Shown here: positions 1 through 10,600 of the stretch, piece by piece
How positions within the stretch are numbered: position 1 is the stretch's first letter
Layout of the letters: each line of letters begins with the position of its first letter
Origin: Anisakis pegreffii
Taxonomy: Eukaryota; Nematoda; Chromadorea; Rhabditida; Anisakidae
Direction: 5' to 3'
DNA: 64,000 nt
Assembly (NCBI GenBank): GCA_035041965.1
Contig: JAPYMA010000912.1
Coordinates: 1-64,000, forward strand
Translations under genes and position numbers: made by a program
Notes under the pieces: generated by a model
Database searches by the model: none
Seen by the model: the letters and a program-made list of their open reading frames with translations, nothing else
Told to the model about the DNA's origin: nothing

Positions 1-80
1 AAGAAATATAGAAGAAAATTGGTTCACACAACTGCTCATTGCACTGAAGGTCGCAGGTTCAATCCCGTGAAGCGTCAATA
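1..80 (+). repeat. tRNA-like fragment with a B-box motif (possible SINE remnant)
   Basis: Bases 50-65 read aggtcgcaggttcaatcccg, which resembles the T-arm and B box (GGTTCAATCC) of an RNA polymerase III tRNA promoter. The sequence before it (gctcattgcactgaaggtc) looks like the anticodon-arm side of a tRNA. No A box or closed acceptor stem is visible, so this is not an intact tRNA. A tRNA-derived short interspersed element or decayed tRNA cut by the window edge is the best reading; confidence is low. Confidence 0.25.
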
Positions 81-597
81 ATTTTTGACATATTTCGGTT
101 GCATCTTTCCAAAAACTTTTCGAATCCGCAAAATTTTTGCCATTATTCAAACGAGCGATTTTTTTTGAATTTCCGTCGGCTCTCAGAACGAATTGATGCA
201 ATGTCGAACTTTGAGTGTTAATATCATTTTCATTCTTTAATGTGCTCCACAGTGTTAATTTTACGGGATTTTTTGCCGTCCGGAATGCCCGGAAACCGTG
301 GTCGGTTCGCGGGAGCCGACCTTAAATTAATTTCAGGTTTTCTTCGTGTCTTCGGCTGTTCTCTTGATAGCCATTGATAATTGGTGAGTGGTTAACGAGC
401 GAACAGTCAAACAAACGAAGAACCAATGCCCTCTCCGATAACCGATATATTTTATTTCGTTGAAAGTTTCATAGGAGTAGCTTTCATGAAATGTCCGCAA
501 CTTGGGAGTTGCTTTCATGAATCGACCTTTAATTAGTTTCAGGTCTCCGGGTCTTCGATTGTTTATGTGAATACATGTTGTGTGAACTCAATGCGTG

Positions 598-725
598 TTT
601 TATTATTTATCTTTATTTACCACACATCTTTCATAATACCCATGCACACCATTATTATTAACAGCTAACTTTCATAATGATGCTAAAACATCATTTGAAT
701 TGCACAATAACCATCACAATCGAAA
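598..725 (+). repeat. Diverged direct repeat, copy 1
   Basis: About 125 bp beginning tttattatttatctttatt and containing ctttcataat twice. A second diverged version lies at 1177-1300 in the same orientation with the same order of short motifs. No coding capacity. Likely remnants of one small mobile or tandem element. Confidence 0.5.
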
Positions 726-1176
726 TGTATTTTCGGGCTCCTTCTGAGTCCCTCTCCCTAGAAGTCATTGGGCAGTATGGGAGAGTAGACCAAAGCCTCT
801 GTCCTTGCCAAATCAATAATCGAAGTTCGAATTTCATGAAGACAGATGATTCCAAACGCTATTATCGTTAGCTGTGCGGAAAGAAGGAAGGAAGAATGTG
901 ATATGAGTGATATTGGTGATAACAGAGAGGCATAAACTCTTAATGAGCTTGATTTGCTGATTAAATAAAATAAATAAACGGCCAAAGCCATGTTAAAACC
1001 GTTTTGAGCGTCTTAAAATGTTTATCCTATGCTGTGATATAATATGTTGAAAATGCGGATTTTGAGATAATAAGAGGTTAGTTAGGTCAGGATTTTTGTG
1101 ACATTTTTAGCGGAAAAAAATTTTGGCTCCTTTTTCGATAATTGTAATATTTATTTCCATGTAACACAACACAAGA

Positions 1177-1300
1177 TTTTATCATTCATCTTTATTTATT
1201 GAAAATCTTTCATAATACACATTTACATCATTACTGCTTGCAACATTACTTTCATAATGTACTGTAACATTTTTTCAAATGTATAATAATCATCAAGAAT
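1177..1300 (+). repeat. Diverged direct repeat, copy 2
   Basis: Partner of 598-725: tttatcattcatctttattt, then two ctttcataat-type motifs at matching spacing. Identity is moderate, so the duplication is old. Confidence 0.5.
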
Positions 1301-1603
1301 TAATTCAAATTGAACATACACGATTTAAATCCACAGCAATAAAAAACACTAATGAGCATTGCATGAAAACATGATAATATTATGAAAAATCTGTAAACAA
1401 AAGCAAATATTACAGGAAATATAACAAAAAGTAATGGAACATAATGATACTTCATAATGAATGTAAGTCGAAGTAATTACAATTTGATTCAATTGAAAGA
1501 AAGAAATAAAGAAAGATTAAATTATACTAATCGAAAGATCTGCGATTAACTGAATTGAATTGGAAGAATTAACTGAATTAAAAAGATGTAACATTGAGAT
1601 TAA

Positions 1604-1655
1604 TGATTAAAGATTAATTGGTGATTAATGATTAATGATTAATTGGTAGAATAAA
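1604..1655 (+). repeat. TGATTAA-rich short tandem repeat
   Basis: Repeated gattaatgattaa and gattaattggt words, about 12-20 bp period, in an AT-rich setting. Simple-sequence origin. Confidence 0.5.
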
Positions 1656-1747
1656 TGAATCTGAAGATCGAGTCAGTTCAATTAAACATTTAAATCAGCT
1701 GAAAGACGTTCCGAGTCAACCGGAGAAGCCGGATGACTGCAAATCTC

Positions 1748-1826
1748 TGTATGTGCATAGTTATAATGCAATCACGATATCCTCATATCCCGGATGTCGT
1801 GATTGCATCATAACTACGCACATACA
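1748..1826. repeat. Strong inverted repeat (33-bp arms, 13-nt loop)
   Basis: The left arm 1748-1780 (starting tgtatgtgcatagttata) pairs with the right arm 1794-1826 (ending actacgcacataca) with three mismatches over 33 bases. The loop is 1781-1793. It could be the two ends of a minimal foldback element or a hairpin RNA; nothing decides between them. Confidence 0.7.
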
Positions 1827-3041
1827 AACATCATTAACATTATTGACACATAAAAACATCATTAATATAAAAAAAGCACATTAAAAAATTAATATTATAT
1901 ATTAATATTGCGGAGATCAAGATAAACGCCAACATTCAATTTCGCGGTTAAACTTCGTCGTGCCAAATTCGAGCGGTTTTTCAAATGAGGTGCAAAATTT
2001 TGACAGTTTTTTGCTTATAACTTTGCCGAAATTCCACCAAGTCGACATCGTAACTGTCAGAAATATCGAGAAAAGGGTCCCAAATTCTAATCCGAAATCA
2101 AAACCCAAAATGATTCAATGCTGATCGAGTTTTAGCGCAAAATCGATAATGGGAACATATCGTGAAAATATTTTGCCGACCCCTCACTTTTCGGACTTTT
2201 CATTCAGTGAATCCGTGCGCCGGCCCGTTATTGGCAATGAGCCGAGACGCACTGCGGTGCTTGAGCAGTTTTAAAATGTATTAATTGCAATTTTTTAATT
2301 ATTTATTAGTGATTATAGTGAATGGATAAGTTATTTTTGTATACGTGACAATGATTATTGTTCTGCATGTTCTGTTTGTTAAGCAGTGCCAATTTAGTGC
2401 TGATTAACGTCATCTGAACCGCTTTAGAGACCTTCAAAACATGTTTGTAAGGAATTACTTCAATCGTAAATTTTATTTGAACGTTTGGTTTGCAGTCTTT
2501 ATTGAGTATTTTTGTGAAATTCGAGGTATTTTTTATTTGTAGGCTTACACTATTTGCCATTGACGCTCTCCAGGATCTGGTTCGCTTAGTTTTTGACGCT
2601 GAACTGAGAAATATTGTTCGTAGTTGCTCCAAATTGGCTTGAGACTGAGCTTTTGTGTGCGTAGGTGAAGGAATCAGAATATGATTGTTCCTGTGTACAT
2701 TCGTGATCGAGTTTTCGTTAGTTTTTGCCGTGTTCTTTTCGATATTTGTTTGTCGAACTTGCTTTGATATTGTCGAAATATTTCATTTTGTATGTTTCAT
2801 TGAATGTAGTCGTAATTGTAATTATGCAATTGAAAGGACATTGTAATCACTTATAAATATATTATGAAAGACTTTCGTCTTCCTTTTAATCAGTTTCAAG
2901 AAATTGAAACTTGACAGTTTTAATTTATATTCATAACGAAGTTGTCATTATCTTTCATTATTTTTTACTCTATTTACAGTGATATTTATTTACGTTTACA
3001 GGATTGTTTATAATGCTATGAGTATTCTCATGCAGTCTTCA

Positions 3042-3934
3042 TTAGTTTTTAATTGTTTGTTGATAAAAATTGTGAATCAACTTGTGATGGTTATGCTTAT
3101 GTCCTACCTTCCCACACACAAAACACTTACGCTGCCTGGTCTCCACCCTTCCTTGGCCTCTTACTCCCAATCGCTTATCTGGTTTACCAAACATCCGAGT
3201 CCTATTCTCAAGCCTAAGTCTGCTGGCATCTCTCTTATCTCTTTCCCATTTACCCCTTTGCTGGTCCTTCTGGCTTAGTCTTAAATTTCTCCGTTCCTTA
3301 CTTACTTCTGCTGTGCCCAACGCCATTTCATTCCTACGCCCTATACTAGGCGCGTTTGTTACTACCCTCTCAAATGCTTCCGCGTGTTCAAATGCTTCTT
3401 TCGCCGATAGCTCTTCATTTTCTAACAACTTCTGCCTAGTCTCCACTGACCTCAAGCCACTCACAAATACCATAGTAACTACCATCTCTCTTACGTCCTT
3501 AACCGACTCAAACCCGCAAGTAGCTGCAGCTTGCTGTATTGTGGTATAAAATTCTACTAAAGACTGTTCTGGACGCTGCGTAATAGACATCATTTTATAC
3601 CGTTCTGCCATCTTAAGTTTTTTCAGAGCGTAATACCTACGCAGTGTACTTATTAATGTCACATAGTCTACGTCCTCAGGGGCCTTTCCTTCTAACAACC
3701 CCTCCAGGACCTCATAGTTATGCTCCCCTACCTCCTGTAAAAATATCAACCTCTTTTCTACCTCATCTGTAATCTTCCTTAACTTCAAAAAATTTTCAAA
3801 TAACGTTTCCCAAATTCGCCACGACGACCTGGAGTATAATTCCCGGGAGGTTTACCCTTATATAAAGAATCACTTACGACCAGGGCTCCCAGCCCTGGTG
3901 GTTTTACCGGCGTCGTCGTTGCCTTCTTCTCCAT
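3042..3934 (-). pseudogene. LTR-retrotransposon gag remnant (Gypsy/retrovirus-like), broken
   Basis: On the minus strand a 248-codon open frame encodes a charged, helical gag-like protein: a capsid-like region, then a basic Arg/Lys/Gln-rich stretch, then the start of a CCHC zinc knuckle (CFVCGKVGHK). The last cysteine of the knuckle is missing because the frame runs into unrelated sequence at about position 3100. The 248-codon frame itself has no ATG. An ATG at 3934 opens a proline-rich N-terminus in a different frame that stops near 3790, so at least one frameshift separates the two pieces. No protease, reverse transcriptase, integrase or LTR was found nearby. This is a dead fragment, not an active element. 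Assignment to Gypsy rather than another LTR clade is inference. Confidence 0.75.
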
Positions 3935-4335
3935 CTGCGCTCGTTCACTCTACCAATCTGATGGATACAAAAAGAACGTCCAAAATTACGAGTATTTATA
4001 GAAACATTTTATACAAATTCTCACTTTATTTATTCCAAATTATTTATTCAAATTTACTTCAATTTATTCAAATTAATATCACAGTTTCTGTTCGTTGTTG
4101 ATGTATTTTCCGGCCTACCGAACGCGTTTGTTTCTTTAATTAATGTTGTGATTGATCTTCTCCAACCATTACGTATGTTTCAGGCTCAATGGTTCAGATG
4201 GACAATGGATTTTGGTGATTGAGCCAGCGTGGACGATGGTAGTGGTCACGACTTTCTGCGGCGAGAAATCATTATCAATCCTACAGGCCAGTTAAATTGC
4301 TCTTTTTCTTATTATATTTCCTTTTCCTTGGAAAC

Positions 4336-4820
4336 CTCACGAAATGATTCCTACATGTTGTTAGTCCATTGTTAGTAGGGTCGGAGACATAGACAGTACA
4401 TTTCTCAGACGCCCTGTAGGTGTTCGAATGCAGTGTGGCCGGGAGAATGGGCTGATAACCCAAGGAGCAATCCTATCCCGGTACCGGGTGAACCCGGCAT
4501 CCGTACCGTCAAACTTCCATGTTTTCATGGACAGCGGCGGGGGACCTCGGGTTCTAGGAAATGGGATGTCTTTGTATCTGGCCAGTCAAACAAGTAGTCA
4601 AAATAATAGGAATCATTTTGTGACATTTTCTTCCTTTTGTTTGCGTTGTTTCATTATAAACGTATGGATGTACTCAAAGTGCTAATATTAGTAACTTTTA
4701 TGCACTGAATCGGATTCGATTGGGAATATGGACGATGATTCAACAACGGAATGGCGGTTCAGTTCAACTCAGCAATTGGTTCACCATGGGAAGGTAAAAA
4801 ATTGATAAATATTTCCTTAT
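4336..4820 (+). repeat. Duplicated ~480-bp unit, copy 1 (holds a 152-bp conserved core)
   Basis: Aligns end to end with 4874-5353 in the same orientation. Flanks are clearly diverged, for example gaacctcacgaaatgattcc-type against gctcacaaaatgattcc-type sequence, but bases 4412-4563 are identical to 4950-5101. The core is far more GC-rich than its surroundings and is full of short hairpins (cggtac...gtaccg around cgggtgaacccg; ccatgttttcatgg). A frame runs through it in both copies but has no ATG at its start and no family match. Confidence 0.75.
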
Positions 4821-4873
4821 ATATTATTCATTCCGTTTTCCTTCGATCTTAGTTCCATAAATATATGAGAATG

Positions 4874-5353
4874 CTCACAAAATGATTCCTAAGTGTTATT
4901 GATCCATTCATAGTCGGGTTGGGGGCATAGACACAGCATTTCCTAGATACCCTGTAGGTGTTCGAATGCAGTGTGGCCGGGAGAATGGGCTGATAACCCA
5001 AGGAGCAATCCTATCCCGGTACCGGGTGAACCCGGCATCCGTACCGTCAAACTTCCATGTTTTCATGGACAGCGGCGGGGGACCTCGGGTTCTAGGAAAT
5101 GTGATGTCTATGTCTCTGGCCAGTCAAACAAGAAGTCAAAAAAATAGGAATCATTTTGTGACATTTTCTTTTTTTGTGTTGTTTAATAATGATCGTATGG
5201 ACATATTCAAAGTGACGATATTAACAACTTTCATGTACTGGGTTGGATTTGACTGAGAATATGGATGATGATTTAACAACGGAATAGCGGTTCAAATCAG
5301 CGCATCAATTGTTCGTCATGGGAAGGTAGAAAATCAATAAATATTTCCTTATT
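4874..5353 (+). repeat. Duplicated ~480-bp unit, copy 2 (holds the identical 152-bp core)
   Basis: Second copy of the unit at 4336-4820. Core at 4950-5101 is letter-for-letter the same as 4412-4563, while the sequence on either side has drifted by substitutions and small indels. Confidence 0.75.
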
Positions 5354-5479
5354 TATGTATGAGTTTAGAATCCTTTTACTCCTGATTTATTAGTTGTTTA
5401 CCTCGCAACTGTTTCTTTTTTAGGTAATGTTTTTTAGGCAACGCTTTTTTGCAGACACTAGGATCTGAAGTTGTGCAGT

Positions 5480-5625
5480 GGCTATGTTTCGAGCCAATAA
5501 AACGCAGCGACTCTCTTTAGCGCCAGCTTAACCCAACGGCTCTCTTTAGAGCCACCAAGCCAATAAACCAAACTGTTCATTTCTTTCTCTGCATATCGCC
5601 TCTTTTAAGAGCCACTATAAACGAT
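5480..5625 (+). repeat. Cluster of histone-3'-end-like stem-loops
   Basis: Bases 5538-5557 (ggctctctttagagccacca) match the form of the metazoan replication-dependent histone 3' stem-loop: six-base stem GGCTCT/AGAGCC, four-base loop, then ACCA. Related but weaker versions start at about 5480 (ggctatgtttcgagcc), 5509 (gactctctttagcgcc) and 5597 (gcctcttttaagagcc). The first three are spaced 29 bases apart. No histone coding sequence is visible immediately upstream on the same strand. It may be a degenerate tandem repeat derived from a histone terminator, or chance similarity within a 29-bp repeat. Confidence 0.5.
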
Positions 5626-6099
5626 TAGCCGCGTAAAATTAAAATATTCGAAAGCTTCTAATTTCATGTGAGTTTGGATGAGTTTTACCAGAATCTGCAT
5701 GGCTTTTTTTTTCATTTGCTACATTATTCCTCTTTTCGTGCTTAAGTTTTCTTTTAAATGCATGTTGTGCAATGAGTCCGTGCTTCCCGTATTTTTTGTT
5801 TATCATTCATTAGTTTTTCGTTCCGAACGCAGTAACAGATTAGGTAACTGAACTCAGTCATTTAGGATAGTTGCAAATGTTTCTTTGGATTCATTCCGAA
5901 TGAATTGTATGCTCTAATTGTTAGAAATATTGTTCTATGGTTTTGTCTGAGGATAACAAATTTAGTGCTTCAGAGCAGTGTTCTACTTGGTGTGTTGAAT
6001 TCGTCAGTTTGCCATATTGGAGACGAATTAATGATCGTAACGAGCTGGTGTTCTGATGTCTGCTTTTTTCGTTAATGCTTCAATATTTGTGATATGTTA

Positions 6100-6350
6100 A
6101 TGCGATATGTTGCATGATATATATGTTGCTATGTGATATATTTTGTATGTTGTGATATGATTTGTGTTATATGTTGTGATGCTATATGTATTGTGTGCTG
6201 TGATACTTTTTACATTTTCATTTTTTATGGTCATTATGTGAAATGTGTAAAAGTTTTGGGGAGGGGGGTGTTGTTATTTTTCGTTTACTTTTGTTGTTGT
6301 TGTTTGTTTGTTTGTTTTTGTTGTTGTTCTTTTATTTTTATTGTTGTTTT
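6100..6350 (+). repeat. Low-complexity tract: TATGTTGTGATA words then (TTG)n/(TTTG)n
   Basis: Bases 6100-6210 repeat gatatgttg-like words; 6285-6350 is mostly ttg and tttg triplets and quadruplets. Long open frames here are artefacts of the repeat. Confidence 0.7.
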
Positions 6351-6356
6351 CTGTTC

Positions 6357-6421
6357 TTGAAAGAGCTCTTTAGGAACTTCGTCTTCCGGCCACTTTGTGT
6401 GGTTATAAAGAGCTCTTTCAA
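6357..6421. repeat. Perfect 16-bp inverted repeat, 33-nt loop
   Basis: The left arm ttgaaagagctcttta (6357-6372) and the right arm taaagagctctttcaa (6406-6421) are exact reverse complements. Function unknown. Confidence 0.65.
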
Positions 6422-6541
6422 TCGGTACTGCCCGGCTAGTGAATGACTTTCGCTTATTTTGTGTTAGGCACTTTTTACGAATCAAAAATTATCTTTTGGG
6501 CGGTGGAATTTGGATACTAATAACGGCGACGTGTTCACTAG

Positions 6542-6559
6542 TCAGGTGGTACCACCTGA
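6542..6559. repeat. Perfect 18-bp palindrome
   Basis: tcaggtggtaccacctga is self-complementary without a loop. It contains paired E-box-like CAGGTG/CACCTG halves, but it is 1.1 kb from the nearest gene start, so a regulatory role is only a guess. Confidence 0.45.
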
Positions 6560-7580
6560 TTTCCAGTTCAGACCAGAGGTTGAGGCTGTCGATGTTTTAC
6601 GAAACTTGAGAGGGTTCGGATAGGTTCATTCTTAGGGAATGATAGCCGTCGCTCTGGTGCTTTGGGTAGTAAATGGCTTGTCAGCTCGGATTAGTCAGGG
6701 CTGATAAGACGTCTTCTACCCGAAGATACGTTGAACTGGAAGTCAGGCTTTTCTTTTCTGGGGTCCCTGGTCGCGAAACGGCACTTTGGCACCCGTCTAG
6801 CGGTCAGTGGGCCCCCAAAAACGATCAGGCAGGGTCGTCTGTGACGGTTATTTTTTGAAATTTTGAAATTCCCGCTTTTGGAAGGAAGCCAATTGGTTGA
6901 GTAGTGCGAAGTTGCCAATTAGCTATGTTGGTTATATTAAGTTCTCGTTTATTTAACTATGTGTATAACATCCTGAAAATGCATCCGGAGAAGTTCGTGG
7001 GGGATTGTTGAAGATGTGAAGGTGGAATTGTTGTTGTCTCATTCATAAGTTCTCGAGGAACGCAGAAAAAACTGACTTCTTTTTCCGGATTGTACTTACC
7101 TTATTGCACCGAATGAATGAAGAATGTATTCGATTGATCACGAGCACCCGCACTGCAAGCGACTTGTTGAAAACAATCTATTTTTCGCCTTTCCGGTGGA
7201 AGGGGACTTTCATGTGATGGAGAGATATAAAGGGGAGAGGTTCCCCGAGAGGTAAAAAGCCAGCAATCTTGAAGTTGACGTCTCATGGCTGATATCATTG
7301 ATCAACGAACTTTGTTCGAATGTAGAAGAATCGAAGTTTGCCAAATGGCGCGAAACTGCTGTGCACAAATTCATCGTACACTGTGGTAATGATCGTGTGT
7401 TCGTTGAATATTAACCATTATTTCCTCTTAAATGATTATTCCGTCACAAAACGAGAATTGGCAAAAAACCTGGGAGCTGACTGAATTGATAAATTTACCC
7501 GGCTTCCAGATTTTCTGCTAGTTCTCGGAATCTGTTTAAGTCTCATTCTTCCCATACTCATTTTCGGATCTGATTGTTTT
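6560..7580. other. Intergenic upstream of CHK1
   Basis: No coding exon recognised. The stretch 6660-6870 is less AT-rich than its surroundings and could be a decayed transposon, but frames on both strands look random. An acceptor-like tgttttcag ends at 7583, just ahead of the CHK1 start. Confidence 0.4.
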
Positions 7581-7646
7581 CAGTTATTTGAAGCTAACTT
7601 CTACCTGACGCAATCAAACCCAAAAGAAGGAGAGTCTGAACTACCG

Positions 7647-10600
7647 ATGGCATGTGCATCAACTTCGCATGACTTGGGAAAGGTGGAAGCCGTAGAACTT
7701 TCAAGACCTGTGAAGACGTCACCTTCCGCTGCTCCTAAAACTACATGGAATGTCGTTCGAACTCTTGGGGAAGGTCCTGAATTAGTTTCTTTTTATCGAC
7801 TTACTTTACCTTTCCTTCAGTGCAATGTAATATCTGAAAAAAGACACGTGATCTCCATCTACGATTCATCCATTGCTTTATTCCAGCATTTTTTAATAGG
7901 TTCCGAAACGAGTGAGAAAGGCAAAACTATAGGAATAGTTTCTATTCTCTTACCACCCTATCGTATTTACCATCTTTCCGTTTCATTGATCATGCTATCG
8001 CATATAGTACGCTCAACTATTGCGAAGAATTTTAGGTGCGTTTGGTGAGGTGAAACTCGTCGTTGATTCCAGAAATTTGAACATTGCGGTCGCTATGAAA
8101 TGCATTGATCTCGCTAATCATCCAGACGTTATTGATGCTGTTCGCAAAGAGGTTGGTTACCTCCTTCCTCAGTTTTTCAATTCCAAATCTCCATTTTAAA
8201 TTCAGCACTTTGCCGTCCCACTTTCGATTACCCTAACAATGAGATTATTGCAAATCATCTTTTTCCAGATTAGTGTCATTATTTGAATGTTGCTATCATC
8301 AGCATACATGTCAACCTTTCGGCTGAGTAGGCTGTATTTGATAAATAAATTTGATTAATGTTTCTCATACACAGGCATTATTGCAACGCATGCTGCGTGG
8401 TCATCGTAACATCATTCAGTACATTGGTATGCGTGTGGAGAGTGACGATGAATTTCAAATTTTTTTGGAATATGCAGATGGTGGTGAACTATTCGATCAA
8501 ATTGGTTCGTTCATTATTTATCGTTTGCAGTGTTTCTGTACTAATTGTATGGATGAACTTCGTTGGTAGTTATCAGTCGAACAGAACTGACAAAATCATA
8601 AGATGATGAAGATATAGTTGAGTAGAGTTAGAATCACATGGCACTATTACAGCAAGATATCAAGTTTTTTTTGACGAACACGTTACTAGTTTGTTCTCAA
8701 ATTGTAGAACCGGATGTTGGAATGCCATCAGCAAAAGCGCAGTTCTATTTTCGACAACTTATTGACGGTGTGAAATTCATTCACTCGAATGGTATCGTTC
8801 ATCGTGATATCAAACCGGAGAATATTCTTCTCACTCAAAACGGTAGGTTATAGGAGTCTGCTCTTTCATCCGATTGTTCTTATATGACTTCAGCTGTCAT
8901 TAACCGTTGGCAGTTTCAAGCGACCTGATTATGTGAAAGTCATTTATTGTGTATTTTTCAGTCTTTTGAAATCATTCGCACTTTGAACATGAAATGGTTT
9001 GAAATTGGAGAAAGAAGTAGAAATTTTTTGTATCAATGTTAAGATGTATTTAAAGACGAGACATATATGAGTTTTAATGGGTGGTTTGCTTTTTGTTTCT
9101 ATTACTAGTCAGCGAATGCAATTTGTTTCACGAAAGAATGATGACGCCAACGTCTCTTCAGATGTGTTAAAGATCAGTGATTTTGGTATGGCCACGGTGT
9201 TCAGGTACAATGGACAAGAACGATTGCTGAATACCAAATGTGGTACTCTACCTTATGTATCACCACAGGTTCTTACTGGAAAATATCGGTAAGAGAAATT
9301 TTACTGCCGTTCTTTGTGCTTTGAACGCTTTTGAATTTTCTCAAAAACTGTTTTGAATTTATCTTTGCTTCGATGGCAATTCGTTCACTTTGCTCAGAGA
9401 CAGCTCTTCATTTGAATTTTGTGGAGTGGTCGATGTCACAGTAGTCGTATCAGAAATTATCCTTACAAATACCGCAAATACCTTAACTACCGTGTTCATT
9501 AGAAATGTTTTCATCGGTAATTTTCGGTCGTTCCAGACGCTGACAGTTATTTACCTTAAGCCTTTCAGTGGTGCTCCTACAGACATTTGGTCATGTGGCG
9601 TGGTTTTAGTTGCGCTGTTGGCTGGAGAACTGCCCTGGGAAAGTCCTCAACCGTGAGTTTTTGACGTTTTCTTCGAAAGGATTATTACTTTCTTCTGTCT
9701 TTCGTTGCAATTTTCAGAAGAATGTTAGTTAAGAATGTTTTATGGAAAAGTCTTAAATGAATGGAATGGACGATATCGTAGAAGTTGTGAACGTCTTTTC
9801 ATAAAGGCTGTATTGATAACACCGTCATATCAGAGTAGATAGGGTTAAAACTTAAGCGAAGATCAGTAATTTGAATAATTTGAGAGTGTCAATTTGTGCT
9901 TCAGTTTCATTGAAATGTTTGAGATCAACTACTGCGTATGCGAATTGGAAGGAATGCCCGAATCTTGATGAGCATCCGTGGAAGAAAATTGGAACACTTG
10001 CACTTGGTAAGGATGTGGTTCCAACAATTTTATTCGGTTGCGATGAAGCTATTCTTTTTTGCGTGATATCTTTTGACATTGAATTGATTGTGCATCTCTT
10101 GAATTGTGTCGAAGTCTTTTAGGCATTCACTGCTTTCCCGCTTCAGCGTTCTTGACCCAACGATAGGTTTCAAATAAGCAACCAAAATTCAAAATTTCAA
10201 ATTTAGCGCTATTACGAACAATGCTGGTGGAGGACGAATCGAGGCGAGCCACAATTGAACGCATTGAAAAGCATCCTTGGTTTACAGCCGATTTCGTTAA
10301 AAATAAAGGTTGGTCGATTCACTTGAAATCAGCTGCTCAGTGAACCCAGTCAGTTCAGTTTGGAGGAAAGTGACCATTTGTTCTGATATTCCAGGTGTAT
10401 TAAGTCGAATCAATAGTGATGCAGAACGCATGCCAGATAACGGTGTACCACTCAAAAGACGTCGCTGTGACCTGGGCTATTCTGGCGACTCGTATGTTTC
10501 AAATCTGCTTGTATTTTTTCGAAAAGCTGTTTTTGCGATGTAATCGTACGACGTTTGAAATTGAACTCGAAGGTATAGAGCATTTCAAATTGGATTGGAT

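Larger units (their letters stand above)
81..3041. other. Gene-poor AT-rich stretch with small repeats
   Basis: No reading frame here has both exon-like composition and splice sites. It holds the diverged repeat pair at 598-725 and 1177-1300, a TGATTAA-rich tandem tract at 1604-1655 and a strong hairpin at 1748-1826, all listed separately. The small ORFs at 333-518, 758-991, 1917-2108 and 2306-2632 look like chance frames. Confidence 0.5.

Noticed and set aside
6133..6485. Cys/Phe/Val-rich frames on both strands
   Set aside because: Produced by TTG/TTTG simple repeats.
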